32,228 nucleotides of DNA from Zavarzinella formosa DSM 19928. GTDB taxonomy: Bacteria; Planctomycetota; Planctomycetia; Gemmatales; Gemmataceae. Below, piece by piece: positions 13,678 to 22,498 of this stretch (position 1 is the stretch's first letter; each line of letters starts with the position of its first letter). The stretch spans positions 245,993 to 278,220 of the forward strand of contig NZ_JH636445.1 in assembly GCF_000255705.1 (NCBI RefSeq), written 5' to 3'. The position numbers and the translations under genes were made by a program. Under the pieces are notes generated by a model. That model was not told the origin of the DNA, ran no database searches, and worked only from the letters and a program-made list of their open reading frames with translations.

Positions 13678-14784
13678 TTATGTGTGGATCGCATCATAAA
13701 GCACGGCGGCGAACGGGCCGAAGATCAAGACCGGAATCCAGGCGGCCATGGCGGGGGAGACATAGTCTCCATTACCGAGGTATTTGCTGACGTAAATCGA
13801 GCCGAAGAACAGGGCGCACAATCCCAAACACATTCCGGAACTGATGATTACGTGCCGGGTCTGGTCCCGGAGGATAATGGAAATGCCCATGATGACGAGA
13901 ATCATCCCGATGATCGGCCGCGTCATCCGCATGTGGAAGTTCACGGCCAACTGGTTCATCCGGCCCACATCCGTCCGGTGCATGAGTTGAAACATTTCCG
14001 AAGTCGAGGCAAAGCCAAGCGTCTTCTGGCCGCGGGTGACGGCCGTGAATGTGGCCTCCCGGACCCACACGAAGTATTTGCCCGGATCGATTAGTTTAAT
14101 CATCTTTGGGTCAAATGACCCCTCGGATATTTCAGGCGGGCTGGCTCCGGTGAGCATCCAACCGCCGGACAGTGGCACATTTTCCTGCGGGGGGACATAT
14201 TGGGCAAACTGGGCGGAGATGTGCGTCATCCGAGAGGCGGCGGTTTCCGGCAGGGTGACATAGAACCGCTCCACTTTCATCTCTTTTCGTGTCGCCCTCA
14301 CCCCCTCGACATGCACACGGTTGGCGTCGTAAGTTCCTTGGACGACAAGATCTCGCGTGCCGTCAAAGTCTTCCCGATCCGTCACCAAGGCGCCCGCAAT
14401 TCGGGGGATGATGAGTTCCTGATTGATTATGCCCAGACTCAACATCATGATGGCCCCGATGAAAATGGGCCGAAGCAACCGGTGTGTGGACACACCGGCG
14501 GACAACACGGGAATCAACTCGTTATTCCGCTGGACGATGGCGATCGTGAACATGGCCGCGAGGAGCGAGATCGCTTCGCAAAGCCGGTCGTAGAACTGGA
14601 GCATCCGATAACCGTAATAGGTTCCGATGTGTTCCAGAACCTCGGTGATTCGTCGGCCGGGCACGAAAAAGTCGTCAATGTTCGTGAAGAGATCCACGAC
14701 CACGTACAGGCTCATCATGCTGGTGAGACAGATGAAATAAGACCGCAAAAACGCGGCAAACAACATCCGGTCGAGGATGGTCAT
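13678..14784 (-). CDS. LptF/LptG family permease
   Basis: 368 residues with the LptF/LptG (YjgP/YjgQ) layout. Three N-terminal helices start with LLFAAFLRSYFICLTSMMSLYVVVDLF; the conserved cytoplasmic segment NELIPVLSAGVS is near 88-99. A large periplasmic jellyroll-like domain spans ~130-275, and three C-terminal helices end the chain (MTRPIIGMILVIMGISIIL...). In Gram-negative bacteria this family, with LptB, extracts LPS from the inner membrane and hands it to LptC/LptA. No partner LptF/G or LptB is in the window. It is the last gene of the ComEC-DegT-thioredoxin-phosphatase-LptF/G set. Its ATG overlaps the phosphatase stop (ATGA, 14781-14784), indicating translational coupling. The stop lies 7 nt from the long inverted repeat. 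Confidence 0.92.
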   Translation of the reverse strand: MTILDRMLFAAFLRSYFICLTSMMSLYVVVDLFTNIDDFFVPGRRITEVLEHIGTYYGYRMLQFYDRLCEAISLLAAMFTIAIVQRNNELIPVLSAGVSTHRLLRPIFIGAIMMLSLGIINQELIIPRIAGALVTDREDFDGTRDLVVQGTYDANRVHVEGVRATRKEMKVERFYVTLPETAASRMTHISAQFAQYVPPQENVPLSGGWMLTGASPPEISEGSFDPKMIKLIDPGKYFVWVREATFTAVTRGQKTLGFASTSEMFQLMHRTDVGRMNQLAVNFHMRMTRPIIGMILVIMGISIILRDQTRHVIISSGMCLGLCALFFGSIYVSKYLGNGDYVSPAMAAWIPVLIFGPFAAVLYDAIHT

Positions 14785-15461
14785 GGATGGAATTCCCTCG
14801 GGGCCGGCTGGTCAACGGCCTTCGGCCGCCGGGGTTTGTAGAGATACAGGTATTCGTAAATGTAATCGTTCGCCATCGTGCATTTGCGGTCGCCGTAACC
14901 ATTGGCCCGCAGTTCCCGCACGGCCTCGCTCAAAGGCCAGTCCTCGTATTCCATCCGGTAAATCGAAGTCAGCGCCCCGGTGCGGTGGAGTCCGGCCATG
15001 CAGTGAATCAAGATGGGGTAATTGCTTGGGTCGTCGCAAAGTTTGAGAAAATCATCGATGACCGCCGGCCGGTTCTCCGGTGTTGCGGTATTCCGGGGCA
15101 ACAGCCCCCGGTCCCCGGCGAAGGTGAGGAAGACATATTTGACGCCCTCCTCCTGACAGACCTGGCTTTCGGTGATGTAAGGCTTGTCCCAATATCCGGA
15201 GGGAAGATCGGGGTCCGGAAATTCATCTTGGAGGTTAATCACCAGTTTGATGCCATTCTCCCGCAGATGCTTGCGAAAGCCTCCTTCGCTCATCTGGCCG
15301 CAACGGTAGAACTTGCCGGGAGTCACTTCGCGGAACCGCTTTTCGGTGACGTAGATCGTGCGATACCGCAAGATCGGTATCCCCACGATGCCGAGCGCCA
15401 GAACGGCCCCGCCGATCCACTTCAACGCGGTCTTCATGAATCTCCCGTCAACGGTCGTCAT
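14781..15461 (-). CDS. Membrane-anchored dual-specificity/tyrosine phosphatase-like protein
   Basis: 226 residues. A single N-terminal membrane helix (~12-32, WIGGAVLALGIVGIPIL) is followed by a phosphatase fold. It contains the start strand PGKFYRCGQMSEGGF, INLQDE, an acid-loop candidate FAGDRGL (Asp117) and the P-loop HC154-MAGLH-R160-TG, a complete Cys-x5-Arg signature. DSPs of this type may act on phosphoproteins or on phospholipid/LPS phosphates. The anchor orients the domain at a membrane surface; which side is not certain. Translation is coupled at both ends: its ATG overlaps the upstream thioredoxin-like stop (15458-15461) and its stop overlaps the LptF/G start. An internal ATG at residue 9 is an alternative start. 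Confidence 0.88.
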   Translation of the reverse strand: MTTVDGRFMKTALKWIGGAVLALGIVGIPILRYRTIYVTEKRFREVTPGKFYRCGQMSEGGFRKHLRENGIKLVINLQDEFPDPDLPSGYWDKPYITESQVCQEEGVKYVFLTFAGDRGLLPRNTATPENRPAVIDDFLKLCDDPSNYPILIHCMAGLHRTGALTSIYRMEYEDWPLSEAVRELRANGYGDRKCTMANDYIYEYLYLYKPRRPKAVDQPAPREFHP

Positions 15462-17101
15462 TCCTTGGCCGGTTCGACGTCCGTCTGGACGGCCTGCACA
15501 ATTTCATTCGTCTCGTCGTTCTGAACGAAAGCAACAATCTTCAAATTTTTCAAGCCCAACGGCCGTTCCGGGAAGGAGATCTCGTTCCCGGCCTTTTCCA
15601 TCTCGGCCGTGAACTCGTCGAGATACTTGTTCTGGGCGACGCGAAGATCGGCCAGATTCACAGTCAAGGTCTTTTCCAAGCTCTTGGTGGTCACCGGAAA
15701 ACCCTTCGACCCGCCCGGCATGGTCCGAACCACGGCGTGGTGGTAGCGAATGCCGTTGCCGCCCGCATAACGCACCCGGTCTTCGGCCACGGCAAACCGC
15801 AGGCTCATCTTTTCGCCCGGCTTTTCGAGATCGGCCACCGTGCCCTTGATCGTCAGCACGTTGCCGGCCGAAGTGACGCTCAGATTCAGTTTGGCCGTCG
15901 CCGGCTTTTCGAGCATTTCCTCAATCGTTTCGCGGTAAGCCTGATACTTGAGTTTCGACATCTTGGCCTGCGGGCCGCCGCCGGTCGGGTCCATTTTACC
16001 CGAGATGTACATTTGCGGCGCGCTCATCTTGTCGTCCCGTTTCACATAGGAGATCAATCGCTCCATGCTGTCTTTCGTGGTCATCGGGTCCGGGCCGGGA
16101 ATGTGGACGTGATATTGCAGCAGCACCACGTCTGTCGGCTTGTACGTCCGCACCAGCGAATCAAAGGCCAGATCCACGGCCACGCATTGCGGGCATTCGG
16201 CCCCGGTGAAGTTCTCGACCAACACGACCCGGTCTCTCTTCGCCTTGCGGCCCTTATATTCTTCCGGCTTGAACGGCGGGTTCGTCTTGGCATATTCGGC
16301 ATAATCACGCGGTTCGAGCTTGGAAATCCGGTCGTCAACGCCCTTGGCATCTGCTTCCTTGCCGGCTTTGCGGAACACGCGGGCAAGCGTGTCAAGCGTC
16401 TTCAGTTGGGTGGAGATGTCATCGGTGCGGGTAAGCATCCGTTCGCCCTGTTTCGCTTGTTCAACCGCGATGGCCGAGAAGGCTTCCTGACCGGCCAGCA
16501 CGTCGGCCATCCGGAAAGCAACCGTCCGCTGCCAGCGGGGGCCATATGCCTCGGCGAATTTGTTTGCCTTGTCCGCGTAGGCCCGCACTTCTTCAACCTT
16601 CATCTTCTTGGCCGTTGCCTGGCTCAGCACCGGAAACAGCGCATTGTAATATTCGGTCGGGCTTTCGGAATTATCGATGGATTCCCGAAGCACGGCGAAG
16701 CGGTCTTTCGTGAGACTCTTCAATCCGGAAGTGGCCAACTCGGCCAGGATAATCTGCCCGCCGAGATCAACCGTGCCTTTGATGCGTTTGCCGCCGGGTT
16801 GAAGTTTGCCGTCGAAAGACCAGTTGTTCGGCCCGAACTTGATGGAGAACTTCACGTAGTCATCTTTGACGGTGACTTCCATCGTCGGTTCGGCTCCGAG
16901 CGGCGGCGCGCTGTCCAAGAAGTCCCCCGCCCATTTGCCATCCGCTTCCGTGAGCATCAGCAACAGGTTTAGGGTGATTTCCCCGTTGCGGGTTTCCACG
17001 GGCAGGGACAGCCTCCAGGTTCCGACGGCTGTGTCGGCCGCCTGGGCGGCGGGGAGCATTAGCATCCCGGCGAGGAGTGTCAGGGTTGCGAAACGAATCA
17101 T
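15458..17101 (-). CDS. Large secreted protein with a thioredoxin-like Cys-x-x-Cys domain
   Basis: 547 residues. The signal peptide spans 1-21 (MIRFATLTLLAGMLMLPAAQA). Residues ~25-125 are a beta-rich domain (GTWRLSLPVE...KWAGDFLDS...NWSFDGKL). A helical region follows (~130-270, including EVRAYADKANKFAEAYG). A thioredoxin-like segment comes next: VVLVENFTGAEC303-PQC306-VAVDLAFDSLV, then VVLLQYHVHIPGPDP and SAPQMYISG with the expected Pro region. The C-terminal ~180 residues are another beta domain. VENFTGAECPQCVAVD resembles the omp28/thioredoxin-like exported proteins that handle disulfides; activity is unproven. ATG 17101 is chosen for the signal peptide and the AAAGGA upstream; the frame runs to 17140. 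It overlaps the phosphatase start by ATGA. Confidence 0.8.
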   Translation of the reverse strand: MIRFATLTLLAGMLMLPAAQAADTAVGTWRLSLPVETRNGEITLNLLLMLTEADGKWAGDFLDSAPPLGAEPTMEVTVKDDYVKFSIKFGPNNWSFDGKLQPGGKRIKGTVDLGGQIILAELATSGLKSLTKDRFAVLRESIDNSESPTEYYNALFPVLSQATAKKMKVEEVRAYADKANKFAEAYGPRWQRTVAFRMADVLAGQEAFSAIAVEQAKQGERMLTRTDDISTQLKTLDTLARVFRKAGKEADAKGVDDRISKLEPRDYAEYAKTNPPFKPEEYKGRKAKRDRVVLVENFTGAECPQCVAVDLAFDSLVRTYKPTDVVLLQYHVHIPGPDPMTTKDSMERLISYVKRDDKMSAPQMYISGKMDPTGGGPQAKMSKLKYQAYRETIEEMLEKPATAKLNLSVTSAGNVLTIKGTVADLEKPGEKMSLRFAVAEDRVRYAGGNGIRYHHAVVRTMPGGSKGFPVTTKSLEKTLTVNLADLRVAQNKYLDEFTAEMEKAGNEISFPERPLGLKNLKIVAFVQNDETNEIVQAVQTDVEPAKE

Positions 17102-17164
17102 CCGGCCCGGTCCTTTCGGGAGAGCTGCGCTCCCGCTCATGGAGGGTAATGGCGGACAGGCATT

Positions 17165-18313
17165 TTATGCGAGTCGATCCGCAAAGCGATGCGTTTTTCC
17201 GATGGCCTCGGCCACCAGCCGAATCCCCCCCTCGTCCCCGGACAGGACGGGATGATGAAGCATGACCACCCGCCGCCCCGCCAAGTCGGCATTGGCAAGG
17301 TCGCCAGCCTTGAGATAACGGCTGGGTGATCGCCCCCAATGCACCGGCCGAAAGCCGATGTCGAAGGCCATTCCCTCGGCCCGCAGGGCGGCGACGAAGC
17401 GATCACGCGACAGACCAAACGCGGCCTCATCAAGATAAAACCCGAGCTTGTAATAACCCGGAGAAATGGCCGCTGAAAAATTGCCAATTGGCCGAAGACC
17501 GGGAAGATCCGCGATCAGCGAGAATAACAAAGCCGAGTTTCGGTGTTGGCGGGCTGTGCATTCGGCGAGTTTCATCAACTGCGGAATCAGCACGGCCGCT
17601 TGCAACTCGGAAAGGATACCCCATTGTTGCACCCCGCGGGAAAGAATCACTTTCGCCCGTTGAGCGTGGCCGTCGTTTTTGAAAAAGACCGCCCCGCCTC
17701 GTCCCGCCGACAGCAGCTTGGAACCGCCAAAACTAATCACCCCCACGTCCCCCCAAGCCCCGGCCGGGCGGCCATCAATGATTGCCCCGGCGGCTTGGGC
17801 CGCGTCTTCCACGATGGGAATGTTCTTCGCATTAACCGCTTCCCGAAGGGCAGTCATCGAAATCAAGCCGCCGTGAAGATGGCTGGCGAGGATGGCTTTC
17901 GTCTTGGATGTGATGGCTGATGTAATCAAATCGACATTGAGAACCGGCGAATCGGGCAAACAATCAACCAGCACGGGCTTGGCGCCGATGGCGAGAATCG
18001 TCAGAAAATTCGGCTCGTAGTCGTAAGCCCCCATGATGACTTCGTCGCCGGAAGAAACCCCGACCGCCCGCAAGGCCACTTCCACCGCCAGCGTTCCGCT
18101 TGCCGTCGTGAGAACGTGCGGCATTTGAAACGTCGTCCGCAAAGCCTCTTCCAACAGCGGAAGATTCTCCCCGTGATACGCACCCCAATTCCCGCTTGCA
18201 TAGGCCGCCTGCAACGCGGCCAGCACTCCCGAATCAGGCAACGGCCATCCGGGCGGTCCGGCCGGATTGACGGGCCGGCCCCCAAGCAATGCGGGAAGTT
18301 CATCATCGGACAT
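17165..18313 (-). CDS. DegT/DnrJ/EryC1/StrS-family PLP-dependent aminotransferase
   Basis: 382 residues, full length for the family. Landmarks: GNWGAYHG (41-48), the phosphate-contacting ASGTLAVEVAL (71-81), GDEVIMGAYDYEPN (89-102), VEDAAQAAG with Asp170 contacting the pyridine ring, and SFGGSKLLSAGRGG with Lys199 as the Schiff-base lysine. Most members transaminate keto-sugars bound to nucleotides, giving amino sugars for LPS, capsule or glycosides. A few have lost the lysine, but it is present here, so the enzyme should be active. Its ATG lies 9 nt after the ComEC stop, and the thioredoxin-like gene begins 63 nt after its own stop, all on one strand. That supports one operon. Substrate unknown. 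Confidence 0.93.
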   Translation of the reverse strand: MSDDELPALLGGRPVNPAGPPGWPLPDSGVLAALQAAYASGNWGAYHGENLPLLEEALRTTFQMPHVLTTASGTLAVEVALRAVGVSSGDEVIMGAYDYEPNFLTILAIGAKPVLVDCLPDSPVLNVDLITSAITSKTKAILASHLHGGLISMTALREAVNAKNIPIVEDAAQAAGAIIDGRPAGAWGDVGVISFGGSKLLSAGRGGAVFFKNDGHAQRAKVILSRGVQQWGILSELQAAVLIPQLMKLAECTARQHRNSALLFSLIADLPGLRPIGNFSAAISPGYYKLGFYLDEAAFGLSRDRFVAALRAEGMAFDIGFRPVHWGRSPSRYLKAGDLANADLAGRRVVMLHHPVLSGDEGGIRLVAEAIGKTHRFADRLA

Positions 18314-18322
18314 CGGGGTAGT

Positions 18323-20803
18323 TTAGCGGGACGAACCATTCCGAACGACGACCTGCCGTTTTGTCGCAAAGGTTTCGGCGCTCAATCCGCTCGGGTGGGC
18401 GTGCAGCGTGATGGCCCCGTTTGGCCATGTCGCCCAGTAGGGAATACCCAACCGGGAATAAACGCCCTCGGCTTTGCCGGGGTCGGTGCGGCCCTGACTG
18501 GAGATCACGAGTTTCGGCGAACACCACCGGGCCAGCGCATCCACGCTCTCGGCTCCGCTGCCGTGGTGCGGGGTCATCAGCACATCAACCGGCGTGGCGG
18601 GTTGATTCGTGAGCATTTTCACACCTTCGCCCTGTAGGTCGCCGGTGATCAGGATGCGATGGCCCGCATGTTCAACCAGCAAGGTCATGCTGCGGATGTT
18701 TTCGATGCCCGGCGGTCCCTCGGCAGGCGGATGCAACACGACGAGGCGAACCGCCCCGGCTTCCAGCACATCTCCGGCCGAGACGATTCGCACCGGAATA
18801 TGGCGGTGTTCCAGTTCATCAAGAGTGAGACTCACGCCGGGGGTTCGCTTCTCCGCAAAGCTGGGCGTCAGCGTCACTTTGCCGATGGGAAAGCGAGTTG
18901 ACAGAGACACGAGGCCGTTGAAATGATCCAAGTCCGCATGCGAGATCATCACCTCGTCAACGTGGCGAATGCCGCGTGACCAGAGATAAGGGGCGATCAC
19001 CCGCCGGGTGATTTCCGGGCCGATCATCGAACCGGTGTCGCACAGGATCACCCGGCCGTCCGGAGTTTCGATCACAGTGCAATTCCCGTGATCGACGGCC
19101 AGAAAAGTCACCCGCAATTCATCCGGGGGACTTCGCCATCCGCCGAGGATGACGCCGAAGATCAGCCAGCCCAAAAGCAATTTCAGCGGCCCAGCCAGGT
19201 TCTTTTCTTCGATGGGAAAGTTGGTTCGCCATAACAGCCAACCACCGGCGACGTGAAAACCGACCACCCACCACAACGGCACATCCGGGACATACCAACA
19301 AGCCCACGACCAATCGGCCGCTTCGCGGATGAGCCATGCGCAGCCGACCAGTGATTGATCGGTCGCCCAGCCGACAAGCCAGCCAACCAACGGCACCGGC
19401 GCCAGCAGCACCGTGAGAAGCCCGGCAACCAAAGCCACGGTGGTCAACAGGATGGCGGCCGGGCCGATCAGAAATCCGGCCAACGAAATCGAATGTTGCC
19501 AATACATGGTGAGCGGAACCGTTGCCACGCCGAGAATGGCCGTGATGGCGAATGCCTGCCCGAGTGTCCGGGCGGCTTTTCGCAACGCCCGATCAATCCA
19601 ATGACGGGATTCGTCAATCAGTTCTTCGAGCGGCGTGAGTTCGCGAGGCTTCAGCCAGATGGCCGTCCCCCAAATCAGGACGGCGACACACAAAAACGAC
19701 AGTTGAAAACCGGCGTTGAAGAGATCAGCCGGATTGAGCATCAACACAGCCAGCCACGCCGCCGCGAGCATGTTGGCGGGCACGACCGGCTTGCGGAGCA
19801 ATATTCCCCCGCAAATCGCGCAGGCCATGACGGCCGCCCGCATCGCCGACGGCCTTCCTCCCGTCAGGAGGGCATATCCGAGCAACAAGCCAGCCACCAC
19901 AACGGCCGCCCGGCGTCTTGGAACGGCGAGCCAGCGGCAGGCCCACCAAACCACGCCACCGAGAATCACGAGGTGCTGCCCGGAAATGGCCAACACATGA
20001 ATCACGCCGGTGCGGGCGTATTGATCCCATTCGTCCCGGCTCAGGGCTTGCGTGTCCCCCAGCAACAAGGCTTGAGCGAGCGGCCCCTCGCGGGGAACAG
20101 ATGCTTGCAATGCCCGTTGCGCGAGACTGCGGATTTTCTGTAATCCGCGTTGAAGCAATCTTCCCTCCGGCGGGGCGATGCGAATGATGCTCTCGGCCGA
20201 TCCGCGAATGTGTAAATCGCCGCGAATCCCCTGATCGTTCGCCCATTCCAGCGGACTGCGTTCACCGAGGTTCATTGGTTCGGGAATGGCCGACAGCCAG
20301 CCGGTGACTTCAATGCGATCACCCAAATGAACATCCGGCAGGTCTGCGTTCACCGAAAGCCGGACCAACCCCGTTGTCTTTAGCCAGTCGTTTCCTTCTT
20401 CGATGGAATCAATCTCTAACAACACGGACGTATGCGGGCCGCGCGGCTTTGAAAGCAACGGCTGATCTCCCTTTGGATGAACGGTCGCCGGTTCTTCGTC
20501 AAGGATGCCGCGAACCCGTGTGAGGCGGGGTTCCTCGGTGATTAATCGGCTGATGTCGTCCGTCGCAATCTCCGTGATGGCCGAGTGGTGATGGGCGGCC
20601 CCGAGGCCGATGAACGCCAGCCACGCAAACCACGGCAGCATCTCCGATTGTCGCCGGAACATGAAGACTTGGGCGAGGCCCGTCAGTAATGCGAGCCCAA
20701 GGGAATTCACCATCGGGATGGCGAAGTGACGATCAAGCAAAATGCCAATGCTCCCCGCGAGGGCAAGAGGAACCAACGGGGCATAGGGGATCAATCTCGT
20801 CAT
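18323..20803 (-). CDS. comEC: ComEC/Rec2-family DNA-uptake channel protein
   Basis: About 826 residues with the standard ComEC order. N-terminal helices and a soluble DUF4131/OB-like segment (to ~260) come first. The multi-helix Competence domain follows, with GVIHVLAISGQHLVILGGV, TGGRPSAMRAAVMA and the PADLFNAGFQLSF stretch. After ~560 there is a metallo-beta-lactamase domain starting VTFLAVDHGNCTVIETP, with the metal site SHADLDHFNG, then ITGDLQGEG and TPHHGSG. ComEC carries transforming single-stranded DNA across the inner membrane; the hydrolase domain is thought to degrade the other strand. The ATG at 20803 is favoured; a GTG at 20851 would add 16 residues. It is divergent from aroB. It is probably the first gene of the run that continues through DegT to LptF/G. 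Confidence 0.95.
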   Translation of the reverse strand: MTRLIPYAPLVPLALAGSIGILLDRHFAIPMVNSLGLALLTGLAQVFMFRRQSEMLPWFAWLAFIGLGAAHHHSAITEIATDDISRLITEEPRLTRVRGILDEEPATVHPKGDQPLLSKPRGPHTSVLLEIDSIEEGNDWLKTTGLVRLSVNADLPDVHLGDRIEVTGWLSAIPEPMNLGERSPLEWANDQGIRGDLHIRGSAESIIRIAPPEGRLLQRGLQKIRSLAQRALQASVPREGPLAQALLLGDTQALSRDEWDQYARTGVIHVLAISGQHLVILGGVVWWACRWLAVPRRRAAVVVAGLLLGYALLTGGRPSAMRAAVMACAICGGILLRKPVVPANMLAAAWLAVLMLNPADLFNAGFQLSFLCVAVLIWGTAIWLKPRELTPLEELIDESRHWIDRALRKAARTLGQAFAITAILGVATVPLTMYWQHSISLAGFLIGPAAILLTTVALVAGLLTVLLAPVPLVGWLVGWATDQSLVGCAWLIREAADWSWACWYVPDVPLWWVVGFHVAGGWLLWRTNFPIEEKNLAGPLKLLLGWLIFGVILGGWRSPPDELRVTFLAVDHGNCTVIETPDGRVILCDTGSMIGPEITRRVIAPYLWSRGIRHVDEVMISHADLDHFNGLVSLSTRFPIGKVTLTPSFAEKRTPGVSLTLDELEHRHIPVRIVSAGDVLEAGAVRLVVLHPPAEGPPGIENIRSMTLLVEHAGHRILITGDLQGEGVKMLTNQPATPVDVLMTPHHGSGAESVDALARWCSPKLVISSQGRTDPGKAEGVYSRLGIPYWATWPNGAITLHAHPSGLSAETFATKRQVVVRNGSSR

Positions 20804-20918
20804 CGTCGGCGCGATCAGAAGTATTTGGGTTGTGGAAAGACCTTCCGACACATTCCACCGGATCGAGGACGGTCATATCAAGGAAGAAACGGGAATTTTC
20901 TCCGGGCTCAGGGGTTTC

Positions 20919-21989
20919 ATGCGAACGGTCAACGTTAATCTCGGTCCTCGTTCCTACGACATTCACATTGGCACGGACGTGGCCGGTGGTTTTTCGACCT
21001 TCGTGGAAACTTGCTGCCCGAAAAGCCGCCGGGCGTTGGTCGTCGCGGACACAAACACCGCCGCTTTGGCAAATGAACTGGTGGGCCGGCTTCCGTATGC
21101 CGAAGTGAAAATTATCCCGAACGGAGAGGGATCGAAGAGCGCCGGGCAACTCACGGAGTTGTGGGGTTGGATGGCCGATCTGGCCACGGATCGACACACC
21201 CCATTAATCGCCGTTGGCGGCGGGGTGATCGGCGACTTGGCCGGTTTTGCGGCCGCCAGTTTCAACCGGGGGATTCCCCTCTTAATGGTCCCAACCACGT
21301 TGCTTTCGATGGTGGATAGTTCCGTCGGCGGGAAAACCGGGATTAATTTGCCGCAAGGAAAAAATCTCGTCGGGGCCTTTCACCAACCCCGTGGCGTGTG
21401 GATCGACACCGCCGTGCTAAACACGTTGCCGGATCGGGAATACCTCAGCGGCCTTGCCGAAGTGTTGAAATACGGCGTCATCATGGACCCCGTGTTTTTT
21501 GCATGGATGGAACAACACACGGCCGACATTTTGAGTCGTCAGGCCGATGCTGTTGCCCACATCGTCGCGAGGTCTTGCCGGTTGAAGGCTGATGTCGTCG
21601 AGAACGATGAACGGGAAGAAAACGGCTTGCGGATGATTTTGAATTACGGCCACACCTTTGCCCATGCGTTCGAGTCTGTCGGCGGGTACGGGCATTGGCT
21701 GCATGGGGAAGCCGTCTCGGCCGGAATGATGTGCGCCGCCCGGCTTGCGGAACAGCGGGGGTTGATCGGCCCGGACCTCACGACCCGTCAGGAAGAGTTG
21801 CTGAAGAAATTCAACCTGCCGCTGACGCCGGAGCCGGAGTGGTCCATCGACGAGATGCTTCGCGTGATGCGTCGGGACAAGAAAAACGTCGGCGGCAAGA
21901 TGCGGTTCATCCTGCCGACAACCCTTGGCAAAGTGGAAGCCTTCGACGACGTGCCCGAAGCCGTCGTCCGGGATATTCTGACGCCGTAA
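20919..21989 (+). CDS. aroB: 3-dehydroquinate synthase
   Basis: 356 residues, matching AroB (~360). It catalyses the second step of the shikimate pathway, turning DAHP into 3-dehydroquinate with NAD and a divalent metal. Signature features: NGEGSKS near 68-74, VGGGVIGDLAGFAAASF (99-115), PTTLLSMVDSSVGGKTGIN (125-143), SGLAEVLKYG with the metal ligand Glu181, and NYGHTFAHAFE plus HGEAVS supplying the metal histidines. It is cytoplasmic. ATG 20919 follows AGGGGT by a few bases and fits the family start; the frame upstream to 20832 is an extension without conservation. It is divergent from comEC; the small minus-strand gene behind it ends 4 nt from its stop. Confidence 0.97.
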   Translation: MRTVNVNLGPRSYDIHIGTDVAGGFSTFVETCCPKSRRALVVADTNTAALANELVGRLPYAEVKIIPNGEGSKSAGQLTELWGWMADLATDRHTPLIAVGGGVIGDLAGFAAASFNRGIPLLMVPTTLLSMVDSSVGGKTGINLPQGKNLVGAFHQPRGVWIDTAVLNTLPDREYLSGLAEVLKYGVIMDPVFFAWMEQHTADILSRQADAVAHIVARSCRLKADVVENDEREENGLRMILNYGHTFAHAFESVGGYGHWLHGEAVSAGMMCAARLAEQRGLIGPDLTTRQEELLKKFNLPLTPEPEWSIDEMLRVMRRDKKNVGGKMRFILPTTLGKVEAFDDVPEAVVRDILTP

Positions 21990-21992
21990 GCG

Positions 21993-22334
21993 TCAATGTT
22001 CGAGTTGGAACCAGTCCGGAGGACTGGCCTCGTATTTGGAGAACAAGTCATCCCGGTCAATGGGGGCATGATCGAGCTTGGCCGACTTCAATTCGGCCTC
22101 CAACACATCGGCTACTTCCACTTCCAGCAAATATTCCCTTCCGAGCCGTTCGCCGTGTGGTTTGAAGGCGGTCGCCTCAGCATAAACCCTTTCGTAATCT
22201 GATTCACGGTTGCGAAGCATAAACGTCCAAAAGTCGATGAGTCGTTTGTTGAACGCTTCCCGGCTCTCATTGTTTCGTGAAAACACCGTCAGACAACAAT
22301 ATCCGTCCACAAATTCTCCAAAAGTGTCTGTCAA
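21993..22334 (-). CDS. Small hypothetical protein, 113 aa, TTG start
   Basis: Not a family I know. The protein is acidic and helical with no signal peptide: FVDGYCCLTVFSRNNESREAFNKRLIDFWTFMLRNRE, followed by YLLEVEVADVLEAELKSAKLDHAPIDRDDLFSKYEASPPDWF. Composition (many Glu, Asp, Phe, Leu; few Gly/Pro/Arg) is that of a real protein and unlike the opposite frame. The first usable start is the TTG at 22332-22334; no good ribosome-binding site is visible. The nearest ATG lies ~40 codons inside, so the N-terminus is uncertain. It converges with aroB, 3 nt apart. Confidence 0.5.
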   Translation of the reverse strand: MTDTFGEFVDGYCCLTVFSRNNESREAFNKRLIDFWTFMLRNRESDYERVYAEATAFKPHGERLGREYLLEVEVADVLEAELKSAKLDHAPIDRDDLFSKYEASPPDWFQLEH

Positions 22335-22498
22335 TACATTTTTCTGACGATTCCGCGGGCAAATCGTGAATCAAAAATGAGAAATGAGACAAAAATCACC
22401 TCATACCGATCACGTTCTCTTCATGATTGCGGAACTAAATTGCATCCGTGGGATTCATATTGTCAGAGAATCTCGCCACACATCTCGGGAAGGTTCCG

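Noticed and set aside
15737-16972. 411-codon plus-strand frame opposite the thioredoxin-like gene
   Set aside because: Shadow of a gene with a signal peptide, a CPQC motif and coupled neighbours.
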